In this document: in pieces, positions 22,346-32,100 of the stretch
Position numbering within the stretch: the first letter of the stretch is position 1
Layout of the letters: each line of letters starts with the position of its first letter
From: Cladocopium goreaui
Lineage: Eukaryota; Sar; Dinophyceae; Suessiales; Symbiodiniaceae
Reading direction: 5' to 3'
DNA: 64,000 nucleotides
NCBI GenBank assembly: GCA_947184155.2
Contig: CAMXCT020000491.1
Location: 1 to 64,000 of the forward strand
Translations under genes and position numbers: made by a program
The notes under the pieces: model-generated
The model's input: only the letters and a program-made list of their open reading frames with translations
The model's database searches: none
Told to the model about the DNA's origin: nothing

Positions 22346-22825
22346 TGTTGGTTTGCAAACCCCATTAACTATGGTTAGAAGTTATATATTATATAATATA
22401 TTAATATATAAGTTATTGATATAACAACTATAGTCCAATATCCCATAGTTCTTAGAACATGTTAGAAGTTCAGTATCATCAACTATAGTTTTGGGAGTTA
22501 TGTGCACCATCTTAGCTATCTAGGGCCCACTTGGAATGAGCCACCAAGGATGATGTAAATCAAGTGGCTACAGCTTGCTGATGTTTGGTGCATCTTTGGC
22601 GTTCTAAGATTTATAAGTTATAACCAACAAGAATGGGGGTTTACATGACTTTTGCAAGCCAAAAAGATGAACTCGGCATTTTTATAAGCACCGAACATGG
22701 GGGATGTAACGTGTATACAAGTATTTGCCCAACCCCGGCCCGACGCCATGGCATCCATGGCTCTATCAACAGGCCAAGCAAGAAAAGGGAATCTCATGGG
22801 CAACAATGATTAAGGGTCCGTAGTA

Positions 22826-22939
22826 TATGGAGGTTGGTGGGTACCCCATTTCATCATCCATTTTGATAGGGTTTTCCATTATAAACTATAATATAAACCA
22901 TCCATCTTGGGGTACCACCATTTTAGGAAACCCTCATAT
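22826..22939. mobile_element. Family G palindromic element
   Basis: TATGGAGGTTGGTGGGTACC at the left and GGTACCACCATTTTAGG plus AAACCCTCATA at the right. Read on +, it offers GAG|GTTGGT and CATTTTAG|GAA near its ends. Confidence 0.8.
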
Positions 22940-23249
22940 GGTTGTTTGTTTCTGCTTTTCCAAATGTAATAAGAGCTCAATGCGAAGTCGACATGCTAAA
23001 GTTCATCATGTTTTACATGTTGTTTACCGGGGACAATGATGATTTGTTTACTTGGCCTACATGCCCTGATCGCATAGAAAGTCAAATGTTGCAAATTGTG
23101 TCGTTTCAGCGTGTGTGTGTGTGTATAATATACATACAAACATATACATATGTATACATAGTTATATGTAATTGGAATCACTTAATACCAGTCATGTGTA
23201 TGTATATATATATATATCAGTTGTTTTCGTTTCCATCATATCAGCACTA

Positions 23250-23440
23250 CATGAGGTTATTGTTGATCGTTTGCTGATCTTTCCCAAAGAATTCTCCTTG
23301 GGTGATGGGATACCCCGCCATGCGGCCAGGCAGTCGCTTTGGGCAAGAACTTCTGCTTCACACGTCGCTCGGTCGGGTGCTAGGGCTAGGGGAATTTCTG
23401 TGGGTGACATATACGTAGCACAGTCATGCGATGGTTGAAT
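23250..23440 (+). other. Coding-like island, hypothetical
   Basis: The + frame reads LHEVIVDRLLIFPKEFSLGD and continues to a stop at 23436-23438. The reverse strand is also open. GC content exceeds the flanking microsatellite DNA. Confidence 0.2.
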
Positions 23441-23664
23441 AGGAAACTGGTCGAATCGGAAGAAGAAAGGAAAGAAGCATAATTATAACAAAGCAGAAAT
23501 AAGGCACGGGAATCTGCGATTTTGGCAGAAGATAGGAGGTAGCCAATCCGTGGGCTCGTGACAATTGCAATTGCCCATGCCCATACTGTATCTGGAGGCA
23601 CAATGTGGGTTGATAAAGCTTGGATTGGATCTCTTCCTTCTGACACTACCGTTGCATTTCTGTT

Positions 23665-23830
23665 CATATTTATATATGTATATAGTATACACATGCATAC
23701 ATGCATACATGCATGCGTGGATACTTTCACCATATACATATGTTATATTTTGAAGGTTTACATTTATACATTATATATATATACATACTATATTTATATC
23801 AGTTATATATGCACACACACACATGTAGAC
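23665..23830. repeat. TA/CATG/CACA microsatellite cluster
   Basis: TATA, ACATGCAT and CACACA runs. Translations here are artefacts. Confidence 0.85.
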
Positions 23831-24177
23831 GATCTCTGCGTACTATATATATATGTGCACGACGTGTACATGTAGATGTGGATATACCGGGCTATCCGTA
23901 TAAACTAAAGTGAAATGAGTTCATATGATTTCATATGAGTTAAGACAGTCGGAGCTTTGCAAGGTTTTTTCCGATTTCATGGCGTCTTCCGGGCAGTTTA
24001 GTGTGGGTGTCCTATAGGTTAGTTCTCTTAAAGCTGATCATGGGACATGGATCATCCAAGCACTGCCACAATGGACCGAGGGCCAGCGATTTAAGTTCTG
24101 AAGACGACTTGAGCAACTTGTCAGTGTAGCAAACTTGGGTAGGGAGTGGACTGATGTCCACATTTGACTGTACGGTT

Positions 24178-24236
24178 ATCAGATTATCAGATTGGATTAT
24201 CAGATTATCATAGATTATCATAGATTATCATTGTTT
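24178..24236. repeat. GATTATCA tandem repeat
   Basis: Six copies of (A)GATTATCA(T) with variable spacers. The same word forms a separate array at 46079-46145. Confidence 0.85.
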
Positions 24237-24785
24237 AACACAGCCTGCAGAACAGTTTTCCCTATTTTTATGATGCAAAAAGGCCATCAAGACTCATCGA
24301 CTTTGCTGTGTTGGGTTCCAGAAAGATCACATTGTGTGTTTTCTTCACAGTCAGTCGGGTGGTTGTGGCAGGTATAAGACTGATTGATAATCCATGGCTT
24401 TCTGGAAATGATCCACAGGTGGGTTGTCCATTTCTGTTAGTTCAGAGTATAGGAACTTATAGACACAGCAATGTACACGAGAGAGAAGAAAAGGATATTG
24501 AAGATGATTTCCCTCACTTGGACATTGGATATGGCAATTCCAGGTTGTATGCTATGATATGCTATGTAGAATCAGGTGATTAAGCAAAGTGTTGTGGGCC
24601 AATGTCCGTCTCTTTCAGAGGTTCAAAAAGCCAATAGAGAGAGAGAGAGAGGTATATATGTATACATATACAGTGCATGTCTACCCGTTTCCGTGAATCC
24701 CTATATCGCAGAACGTTGCACAAGAACGGAAGCCAGCATCAAACTCCAAAAGTTGACTATATTTCAGAGTGGAATAAAGCACATA
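24237..24785. other. No firm feature
   Basis: Short + frames at 24308-24583 and 24576 onward have no recognised domain. Confidence 0.3.
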
Positions 24786-24846
24786 CAGTGTATATATAAT
24801 ATATATATATATATATATTTATCCATATATATATATATATATTCAT
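24786..24846. repeat. (TA)n microsatellite
   Basis: TA runs interrupted by TCCA. Another short TA run lies at 25008-25027. Confidence 0.9.
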
Positions 24847-25089
24847 TGAACGTTTCGTTATTTTTCAGGCGCTGCCACAATTTTCAGGTAAACCCTTATG
24901 TAGCTTCATTTTGCTTGGTTCAATGCCATTTTCGTTGGCTAAATCTTACAATTATAGTATATTATTTCTCCAGTTATCGCCGGTTGAGAAAACCTTGAAT
25001 TGGTTTTATATATATATATATATATTCGTGAATATCCCTTTGTTAATGCAGAGTTTCAAACACCAAATCCCAATTCCTGTTTTTTTTTT

Positions 25090-25205
25090 TTCGGATGCTG
25101 CTGCTCCCGCCGGTTCCATGCTGAGGTCGCTATGGCACCACGCTCTACCGCGGCTACGTCCAGCAACGACCCAGACGGACACCATTCGAAGTGGACAAGG
25201 TTGGG
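25090..25205 (+). other. GC-rich coding-like island
   Basis: Follows a 13-base pyrimidine tract (25080-25092). The two open + frames read DAAAPAGSMLRSLWHHALPR and FHAEVAMAPRSTAATSSND. The polypyrimidine run would suit an acceptor, but the frame is undecided. Confidence 0.22.
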
Positions 25206-25274
25206 GGGGTCAATGGTGGTTGGATGGAATAGTACAATGTGCCCCTCAAGTGCAAATTAGAGCAAAATGGCTTT

Positions 25275-25404
25275 AAACTTGTAAGCCCTATTAACATACA
25301 GGAACTATACGTCGATATATTCACCAATATCTACCAGAAAGCCTTATACTGATAGCAATTTGCTAAACCGACTTCGCTCATGCTAAAACTATGGGGCACC
25401 ACCT
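25275..25404. mobile_element. Diverged family E element
   Basis: The right terminus AACTATGGGGCACCACCT is clear. The left terminus is degraded. Confidence 0.5.
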
Positions 25405-25890
25405 CGCAGGGATAGAATGGGAAATAGTGTGGGATATGGGTTGTCCACTTTATGGGATATGATGGGGGATATAACCAGCAGTATGAGGGGTGATACTATG
25501 GATGCGGGAAAAACATGGAAAAACGACATAAGTATAGACAACAACATGAGTAACAACATACGTTACCAGTTTGAATAAATCTATGATATTCTACAATTCC
25601 CATCAAAGGAGTTGAATTAACCGCATGTACCCATGATTTCTGCTTTCAATTTCCGTTTGTCTCGTTCTTGTTTTCCCATTTTTGGTGCTTCAATCACCAT
25701 GGGATTTGTTGTTGGGGCTCCATGTGAGGTGATGTTCAATCACGAAGTGGCCTCTTGTCGGGACTTGGTGTAGTTGGTGTGTGTGTTTTTTAATGGGTAA
25801 ACTAACATAGCTATGGAAAACTAACAAGTACCAAAAAAAAATATGGGAAATATTAGCTATGTAGCTTGCCATGGCAATTAGCCTCTGGCA

Positions 25891-25999
25891 GCCTCTGGTA
25901 AACTAACAGTTGGCTATGGAAAATCACCATCTTTAATAGGTAAATCAACTATTTCTATGTGCCATTTTCAATAGCTATGTTAGTCATTACCACAGGGTA
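25891..25999. mobile_element. Family A element, abutting a family D element
   Basis: GCCTCTGGTAAACTAACAG at the left and GTCATTACCACAGGGTA at the right. A partial family A-like piece (GTAAACTAACATAGCTATGG) precedes it at 25797. Its terminal TA is shared with the next element. Confidence 0.75.
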
Positions 26000-26092
26000 C
26001 CCTGCGGGAATCAAACATGGAAATGGGAAATCCTGTATCAGTGAGGTTTTAATGGAGGATTTTCCAATGCCATGATTGATTACCAGAGGGTA
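25998..26092. mobile_element. Family D palindromic element
   Basis: TACCCTGCGGGAATCAAACA at the left and TGATTGATTACCAGAGGGTA at the right, with inverted inner blocks GGGAAATCC / GGATTTTCC. It shares its first TA with the preceding family A copy. Confidence 0.75.
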
Positions 26093-26581
26093 AGCCCCTT
26101 CTGACTTGTGATATGACTGATACAAGGCCTAGAACTATGGTTATGTAGCGAACCATGAGTAGAGAATGATGATGGGTCCTGGAGGGCTGGGAGCTTTGGT
26201 GATGGCAACAGCACGATAGTCATAAGATTTGGTGATGGACAGTGATGGACAGTGATGGACTAGTACCTGCACGAGCGTTTTATATGTGTTCCACCCGTTG
26301 TGCGCAGTGTTCACCACAACTCGGTCATGTGTCCACACGTCCCAACTTCTTCGTTGTATCGATGAAACTGCATACGCAGGAATGAGGTTGCATCACAGTG
26401 AAGGGAACTGCTTGATCGTATAACAACCCTACCAAACTAACCCAGGCACAACCAGAAAAATGCAGTTCCGGCACTATGTAGCCATAATAAATACTGAAGA
26501 CTTGCAAAGGGTGATGGTCACCCACGGTAGTTCCAAAGGTCAACTTGGTTGATCACTATCGTGTTCCCCCAAGAAATGCTG

Positions 26582-26663
26582 GTTCGATACCCAGAATGGC
26601 CAGAATGGCCAGCCAGTCTGTGGGTGATTTCCAGACTTCGACCCAGACCCAGTTTCAGGTAGA
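26582..26663 (+). CDS. Candidate exon upstream of 26775
   Basis: Ends at CAGTTTCAG|GTAGAT, a donor-like site. Two frames are open. The phase-2 reading (ASLWVISRLRPRPSF) would join in frame with the exon at 26775, forming an AGG codon across the junction and removing a 111-base intron. The phase-0 reading would hit a stop. This pairing is inference. Confidence 0.25.
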
Positions 26664-26774
26664 TGCCAGAAACGCATTCTGTATCATATATAAGGCCTAT
26701 ATAAGGCCTAAATTTCAGGGAATATCCCCAGAACATATGGCCTGAAAAATGGTACTAACGTACCTCCATTTTAG

Positions 26775-26892
26775 GATCCTGGAATTCTCATTGCCAGCGA
26801 CCTCTGAGGTTTTGCTGCCCTACTGGGTGCAGATGCAGCCCTACTTCTCGGATGGCTGGAAGGATGACATTTCAGCCTGGTTCAGAAACTGA
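26775..26892 (+). CDS. Candidate terminal exon
   Basis: Begins after CTCCATTTTAG|G. The frame reads ILEFSLPATSEVLLPYWVQM and QPYFSDGWKDDISAWFRN, then TGA at 26890-26892. It is a compact coding reading with several aromatic residues. The acceptor sequence GTACCTCCATTTTAGG is nearly the same as the family G right terminus GTACCACCATTTTAGG. No protein family was recognised. Confidence 0.35.
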
Positions 26893-26937
26893 GACGGCAA
26901 TTTCAGTCCTTCACATACTGCCATACATAGAGTTAGC

Positions 26938-27026
26938 ACATGTTTTTATTTGTTCATTCAGTTGTGAATGTCATCATCCCAGCTGACTTTCATATGTTTC
27001 AGAGGGGTGGTTCAACCACCAACCAG
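26938..27026. mobile_element. Family F element, left end degraded
   Basis: The interior GAATGTCATCATCCCAGCTG and right terminus GGTTCAACCACCAACCAG match family F. Confidence 0.6.
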
Positions 27027-27367
27027 AAGTGGTTATTTAAAAAACAAAATGGGAAACCAAAGATCATGGGGTTTAACCAACAATGGGTTTTAAAGGTTTA
27101 CTAACAAATGGTGATTGTACTCGTACCAAACAGTTCAAAGCGATCAGTTCGGGGTTGTTGGCTTCAGACCAGGGGATGAAAAGTTCACGATACTCGGCTG
27201 CGCATTTTACCCACACATGATGTAACATTATATCATTGTGGTTATTTTTTAAGGGTAATAATTATCACAATGCAAATGTCTATGTCTTTGTGTCACACTT
27301 ACACAGTATAATCAGTATGTGCATATCACGGTATATGATGTAATACTCTATATATACACATGTACAG

Positions 27368-27493
27368 TACAGGGTGGTGCCCCATAGTTAGCTAAGTTGG
27401 TTTATAAGTCCAATAACTATGGTTTATACGTGATCTATCTATAGTTAATGGGATTATAACCCATTTATAACTGGGGGGGGGCACCACCTTGTA
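27368..27493. mobile_element. Family E palindromic element
   Basis: TACAGGGTGGTGCCCCATAG at the left and GGGGCACCACCTTGTA at the right. Inverted near-identical partner of 19420-19535. Confidence 0.85.
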
Positions 27494-27523
27494 CACATGT
27501 GTGCATAGTGTAAAAAATACATA

Positions 27524-27638
27524 TACCCTCTGGTTATTTGACATAGCCATGGAAAATCCCGAATAAATGGAGGTGTTAATGGGAAAATCATCTATAAATG
27601 AGCCATTTTCCATGGCTATGTTAAATAACCAGATGGTA
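27524..27638. mobile_element. Family A palindromic element
   Basis: TACCCTCTGGTTATTTGACA at the left and TTAAATAACCAGATGGTA at the right. It lies 31 bases from the family E copy. Confidence 0.8.
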
Positions 27639-27660
27639 CATCTATAGTAACCCAAGAAAA

Positions 27661-27734
27661 ATGATGCAGGACTACGGCGGCGAGGATGGGATGCTGACGC
27701 GCGACACGGACCTCTACCAAGCCAGGCAGGGGAG
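27661..27734 (+). CDS. Candidate exon with ATG, hypothetical
   Basis: The frame reads MMQDYGGEDGMLTRDTDLYQ and ARQGR and ends at GGGGAG|GTGAGG, a good donor. The reading is open upstream of the ATG as well, so the ATG need not be the start. It sits between two family A elements. The acidic, GC-rich codons contrast with the surroundings. No family was recognised. Confidence 0.35.
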
Positions 27735-27814
27735 GTGAGGGATGGTGGAAAATTCCCAAGGGTGGATGGAAGAAATCACATAGCTATTGAAAATGGTGGA
27801 TAAATATATAAAAT

Positions 27815-27880
27815 CTGGTTGGTGGTTTCAACCATGTTTTTTCCATAATATTTTTCAAGATGGTTAAAACCACCAACCAG
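27815..27880. mobile_element. Short family F palindrome
   Basis: CTGGTTGGTGGTTTCAACCA and GGTTAAAACCACCAACCAG form a near-perfect 66-bp palindrome lacking the family F interior. Confidence 0.75.
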
Positions 27881-27926
27881 AAATGGATGGAAACATAGGG
27901 AAGAACATTGTGTTTTAAAGAGGTTT

Positions 27927-28017
27927 TACCATCTCGTTATCTGACATAACTATGGAAAATCACCCATGTTTCTATGAACGACACATGTCCGTTGCTATTT
28001 TAAATTGCCAGAGAGTA
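27927..28017. mobile_element. Diverged family A element
   Basis: TACCATCTCGTTATCTGACA at the left and TTTAAATTGCCAGAGAGTA at the right. The right-end phrase ATTGCCAGAGAGTACTTCC is repeated once more at 28051-28069. Confidence 0.6.
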
Positions 28018-28069
28018 CTTCCAGTAAATCAGCATGGCATAGACCCTGAAAATTGCCAGAGAGTACTTC

Positions 28070-29120
28070 CAAACACCTATTTCGCAGGGTTTATGTCGGT
28101 TGGAGGGATGGTCATATATTTAAAGCAAATAAAATCACTAGAAGAACAATTCATTCAGTACATTTGGAACCAGAAATTGAGGGAAGTTGGAAAGAGATAC
28201 CAAAAAAATGCATAGATATACACACTTACATTTCGTCTAAACATGTACATCCTACGATATAAATATAATGGTAGGAGAATGAAGAGGGAGAGACTAGCTT
28301 GGAAATACCGTCAATGGAGATTGGAACATGATCAGTTTTCATGTTCCAATTGACTCTTTTGGGCGTTCATGATTTTATGTGAAGTTTCTGCACATGATTT
28401 GCCTGATTTCTGTTTTGAGTGGATTACCCAAATTGACAACTTGACTTGTTGCTGGTGCCTAGAAGTTTTGTTTTGAAGGGCCAAGGAGACCCCAAATCGA
28501 ACAATGGAAACATTTATTTATACCTTCTACCAGAAACTGTTTAAATCTCTTTACTGGGCCCTTGCATATGTTTTATTGATCTCTATTGACAGCAATTCAA
28601 GTTGCATTGGGAAATGAAGACCATGCTTTGTTTGACTTACCTTGCACATGACTAGAAATCACGTGGCTCGGGGTGAAGGTTCGACTTCGCCAAAATTTCC
28701 ATAGCATCATTATCGGGGATTGGTGATAGCCCAGTGACTGTAATCACTGTATCGTGTGTTGGCCTGAAGTTTATGATGGCCCGGGACAAAAAGATCAACA
28801 ATCAGCAACAATCTGTAATGGCTCTGGAGAAGTCTTATCATGTAATTTGTAAGGCAAAAAATGATCGCAGCTGCGAGAAAACTCTCCAAAAACCAGTTAT
28901 CATAGTTATCATGGAGCTTGCGCAAGTGGAATGTCACCTATACAGATGATTTATGATGATTTTGTATATGTTCCAAAAATTGAAGTATCATTTAAATGGC
29001 AGTGTATAGCGATAGAAATTGTGTCTCAATCAATTTATGAAATAAACCATTATCACATATTATCACTATGATTCACCATTATGTTCATTTCACCACTATT
29101 ACCCACTTCTAACATATTAA
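28070..29120. other. About 1 kb without recognisable feature
   Basis: Only short open frames on either strand (for example 28710-28937 and 28734-28949). No palindromic termini and no tandem repeats until the CACCATTAT phrases just before 29100. Confidence 0.4.
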
Positions 29121-29136
29121 AGGGCTACGCCCTCTG

Positions 29137-32100
29137 CCGCCGACCCCTGGACACTGGAGGGTCATGCCTGCCTCTGTGTCGTAAGCATGAAATGAACCCT
29201 AAAGAAACCAGAAACTGACCTAAACAAACCATTTGTATGTGCGTTTGGCACTGTGCACATGCAAGCAGCATGGACCCCTGCAGGATGACACGCACAACTA
29301 TGTGCTCTGACACTTTTTCATGGCTCAAGAAATAGGAGCTTTCGTCATTGGGCAGGTGTCTTGGGGACCTAAAGGGTTGCTCTAGCACTTAAGACCCATA
29401 CCCGAAGCCCCCGTTCGTAACCGCAGTATGAAACTTTAAATGGCATCCTAAAGAGACCCGAGACGACACTGCACTGCCAACTGCCACCCTGCTCGTGTCC
29501 TCCTGGAGCCGGCTTTCGTTCTGCACAGCTTCGGTCCAAGCTGGAGTCCAAGGACCGTGTCGCAGGGCTAAAACACCATGGCAGTGAAGGACGGATTGGG
29601 CCCGCGGCCCGTATCCTAGACTGCCAAACGTCACTTTCTGAACCGACTAGAAACTAGCTCCAAACCTTGACTTTTCCTGCGTTTCTGCACTGCCAACTGC
29701 CACCCTGCTCGTGTCCTCCTGGAGCCGGCTTTCGTTCTGCGGCTCCAAACCTTGACTTTACCTGCGTTTCTGCACTGCCAACTGCCACCCTGCTCGTGTC
29801 CTCCTGGAGCCGGCTTTCGTTCTGCACCGCTTCGGTCTAAGCTGGAGTCCAAGGACCGTGTCGCAGGGCTAAAACACCATGGCAGTGAAGGACGGATTAG
29901 GCCCGCGGCCCGTATCCCAGACTGCCAAACGTCACTTTCTGAACCGACTAGAAACTAGCTCCAAACCTTGACTTTTCCTGCGTTTCTGCACTGCCAACTG
30001 CCACCCTGCTCGTGTCCTCCTGGAGCCGGCTTTCGTTCTGCACCGCTTCGGTCCAAGCTGGAGTCCAAGGACCGTGTCGCAGGGCTAAAACACCATGGCA
30101 GTGAAGGACCCCAGACTGCCAAACGTAATTTTCTGAACCGACTAGAAACTAGCTCCAAACCTTGACTTTTCCTGCGTTTCTGCACTGCCAACTGCCACCC
30201 TGCTCGTGTCCTCCTGGAGCCGGCTTTCGTTCTGCACCGCTTCGGTCCAAGCTGGAGTCCAAGGACCGTGTCGCAGGGCTAAAACACCATGGCAGTGAAG
30301 GACGGATTGGGCCCGCGGCCCGTATCCCAGACTGCCAAACGTCACTTTCTGAACCGACTAGAAACTAGCTCCAAACCTTGACTTTTCCTGCGTTTCTGCA
30401 TTGCCAACTGCCACCCTGCTCGTGTCCTCCTGGAGCCGGCTTTCGTTCTGCGGCCCGTAGCCCAGAGTGCCAAACGTTACTTTCTGAACCGACTAGAAAC
30501 TAGCTCCAAACCTTGACTTTACCTGCGTTTCTGCACTGCCAACTGCCACCCTGCTCGTGTCCTCCTGGCGCCGGCTTTCGTTCTGCACCGCTTTGGTCCA
30601 AGCTGGAGTCCAAGGACCGTGTCGCAGGGCTAAAACACCATGGCAGTGAAGGACGGATTGGGCCCGCGGCCCGTATCCCAGACTGCCAAACGTCACTTTC
30701 TGAACCGACTAGAAACTAGCTCCAAACCTTGACTTTTCCTGCGTTTCTGCACTGCCAACTGCCACCCTGCTCGTGTCCTCCTGGAGCCGGCCTTCGTTCT
30801 GCACCGCTTCGTCCAAGCTGGAGTCCAAGGACCGTGTCGCAGGGCTAAAACACCATGGCAGAGAAGCACGGATTGGGCCCGCGGCCCGTATCCCAGACTG
30901 CCAAACGTCACTTTCTGAACCGACTAGAAACTAGCTCCAAACCTTGACTTTTCCTGCGTTTCTGCACTGCCAACTGCCACCCTGCTCGTGTCCTCCTGGA
31001 GCCGGCCTTCGTTCTGCACCGCTTCGTCCAAGCTGGAGTCCAAGGACCGTGTCGCAGGGCTAAAACACCATGGCAGTGAAGGACGGATTGGGCCCGCGGC
31101 CCGTAGCCCAGACTGCCAAACGTTACTTTCTGAACCGACTAGAAACTAGCTCCAAACCTTGACTTTACCTGCGTTTCTGCACTGCCAACTGCCACCCTGC
31201 TCGTGTCCTCCTGGAGCCGGCTTTCGTTCTGCACAGCTTCGGTCCAAGCTGGAGTCCAAGGACCGTGTCGCAGGGCTAAAACACCATGGCAGTGAAGGAC
31301 GGATCGGGCCCGCGGCCCGTATCCTAGACTGCCAAACGTCACTTTCTGAACCGACTAGAAACTAGCTCCAAACCATTCCAAACCTTGACTTTTCCTGCGT
31401 TTCTGCGCTGCCAACTGCCACCCTGCTCGTGTCCTCCTGGAGCCGGCTTTCGTTCTGCGGCTCCAAACCTTGACTTTACCTGCGTTTCTGCACTGCCAAC
31501 TGCCACCCTGCTCGTGTCCTCCTGGCGCCGGCTTTCGTTCTGCACCGCTTCGGTCTAAGCTGGAGTCCAAGGACCGTGTCGCAGGGCTAAAAAACACCAT
31601 GGCAGTGAAGGACGGATTGTGGTCGGCGGCCCGTATCCCAGACTGCCAAACGTCACTTTCTAACCACAGAAACTAGCGCAAACCTTGACTTTACCTGCAT
31701 TTCTGCACTGCCAACTGCCACCCTGCTCGTGTCCTCCTGGAGCCGGCTTTCGTTCTGCACCGCTTCGGTCCAAGCTGGAGTCCAAGGACCGTGTCGCAGG
31801 GCTAAAACACCATGGCAGTGAAGGACGGATTGGGCCCGCGGCCCGTATCCCAGACTGCAAAACGTCACTTTCTGAACCGACTAGAAACTAGCTCCAAACC
31901 TTGACTTTACCTGCGTTTCTGCACTGCCAACTGCCACCCTGCTCGTGTCCTCCTAGCGCCGGCTTTCGTTCTGCACCGCTTCGGTCCAAGCTGGAGTCCA
32001 AGGACCGTGTCGCAGGGCTAAAACACCATGGCAGTGAAGGACGGATTGGGCCCGCGGCCCGTATCCCAGACTGCCAAACGTCACTTTCTGAACCGACTAG

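Noticed and set aside
29312-29332. Possible dinoflagellate spliced-leader relic (GGCTCAAG)
   Set aside because: Only the last eight bases agree with the spliced-leader sequence I remember. The preceding bases do not match well and no coding sequence follows.
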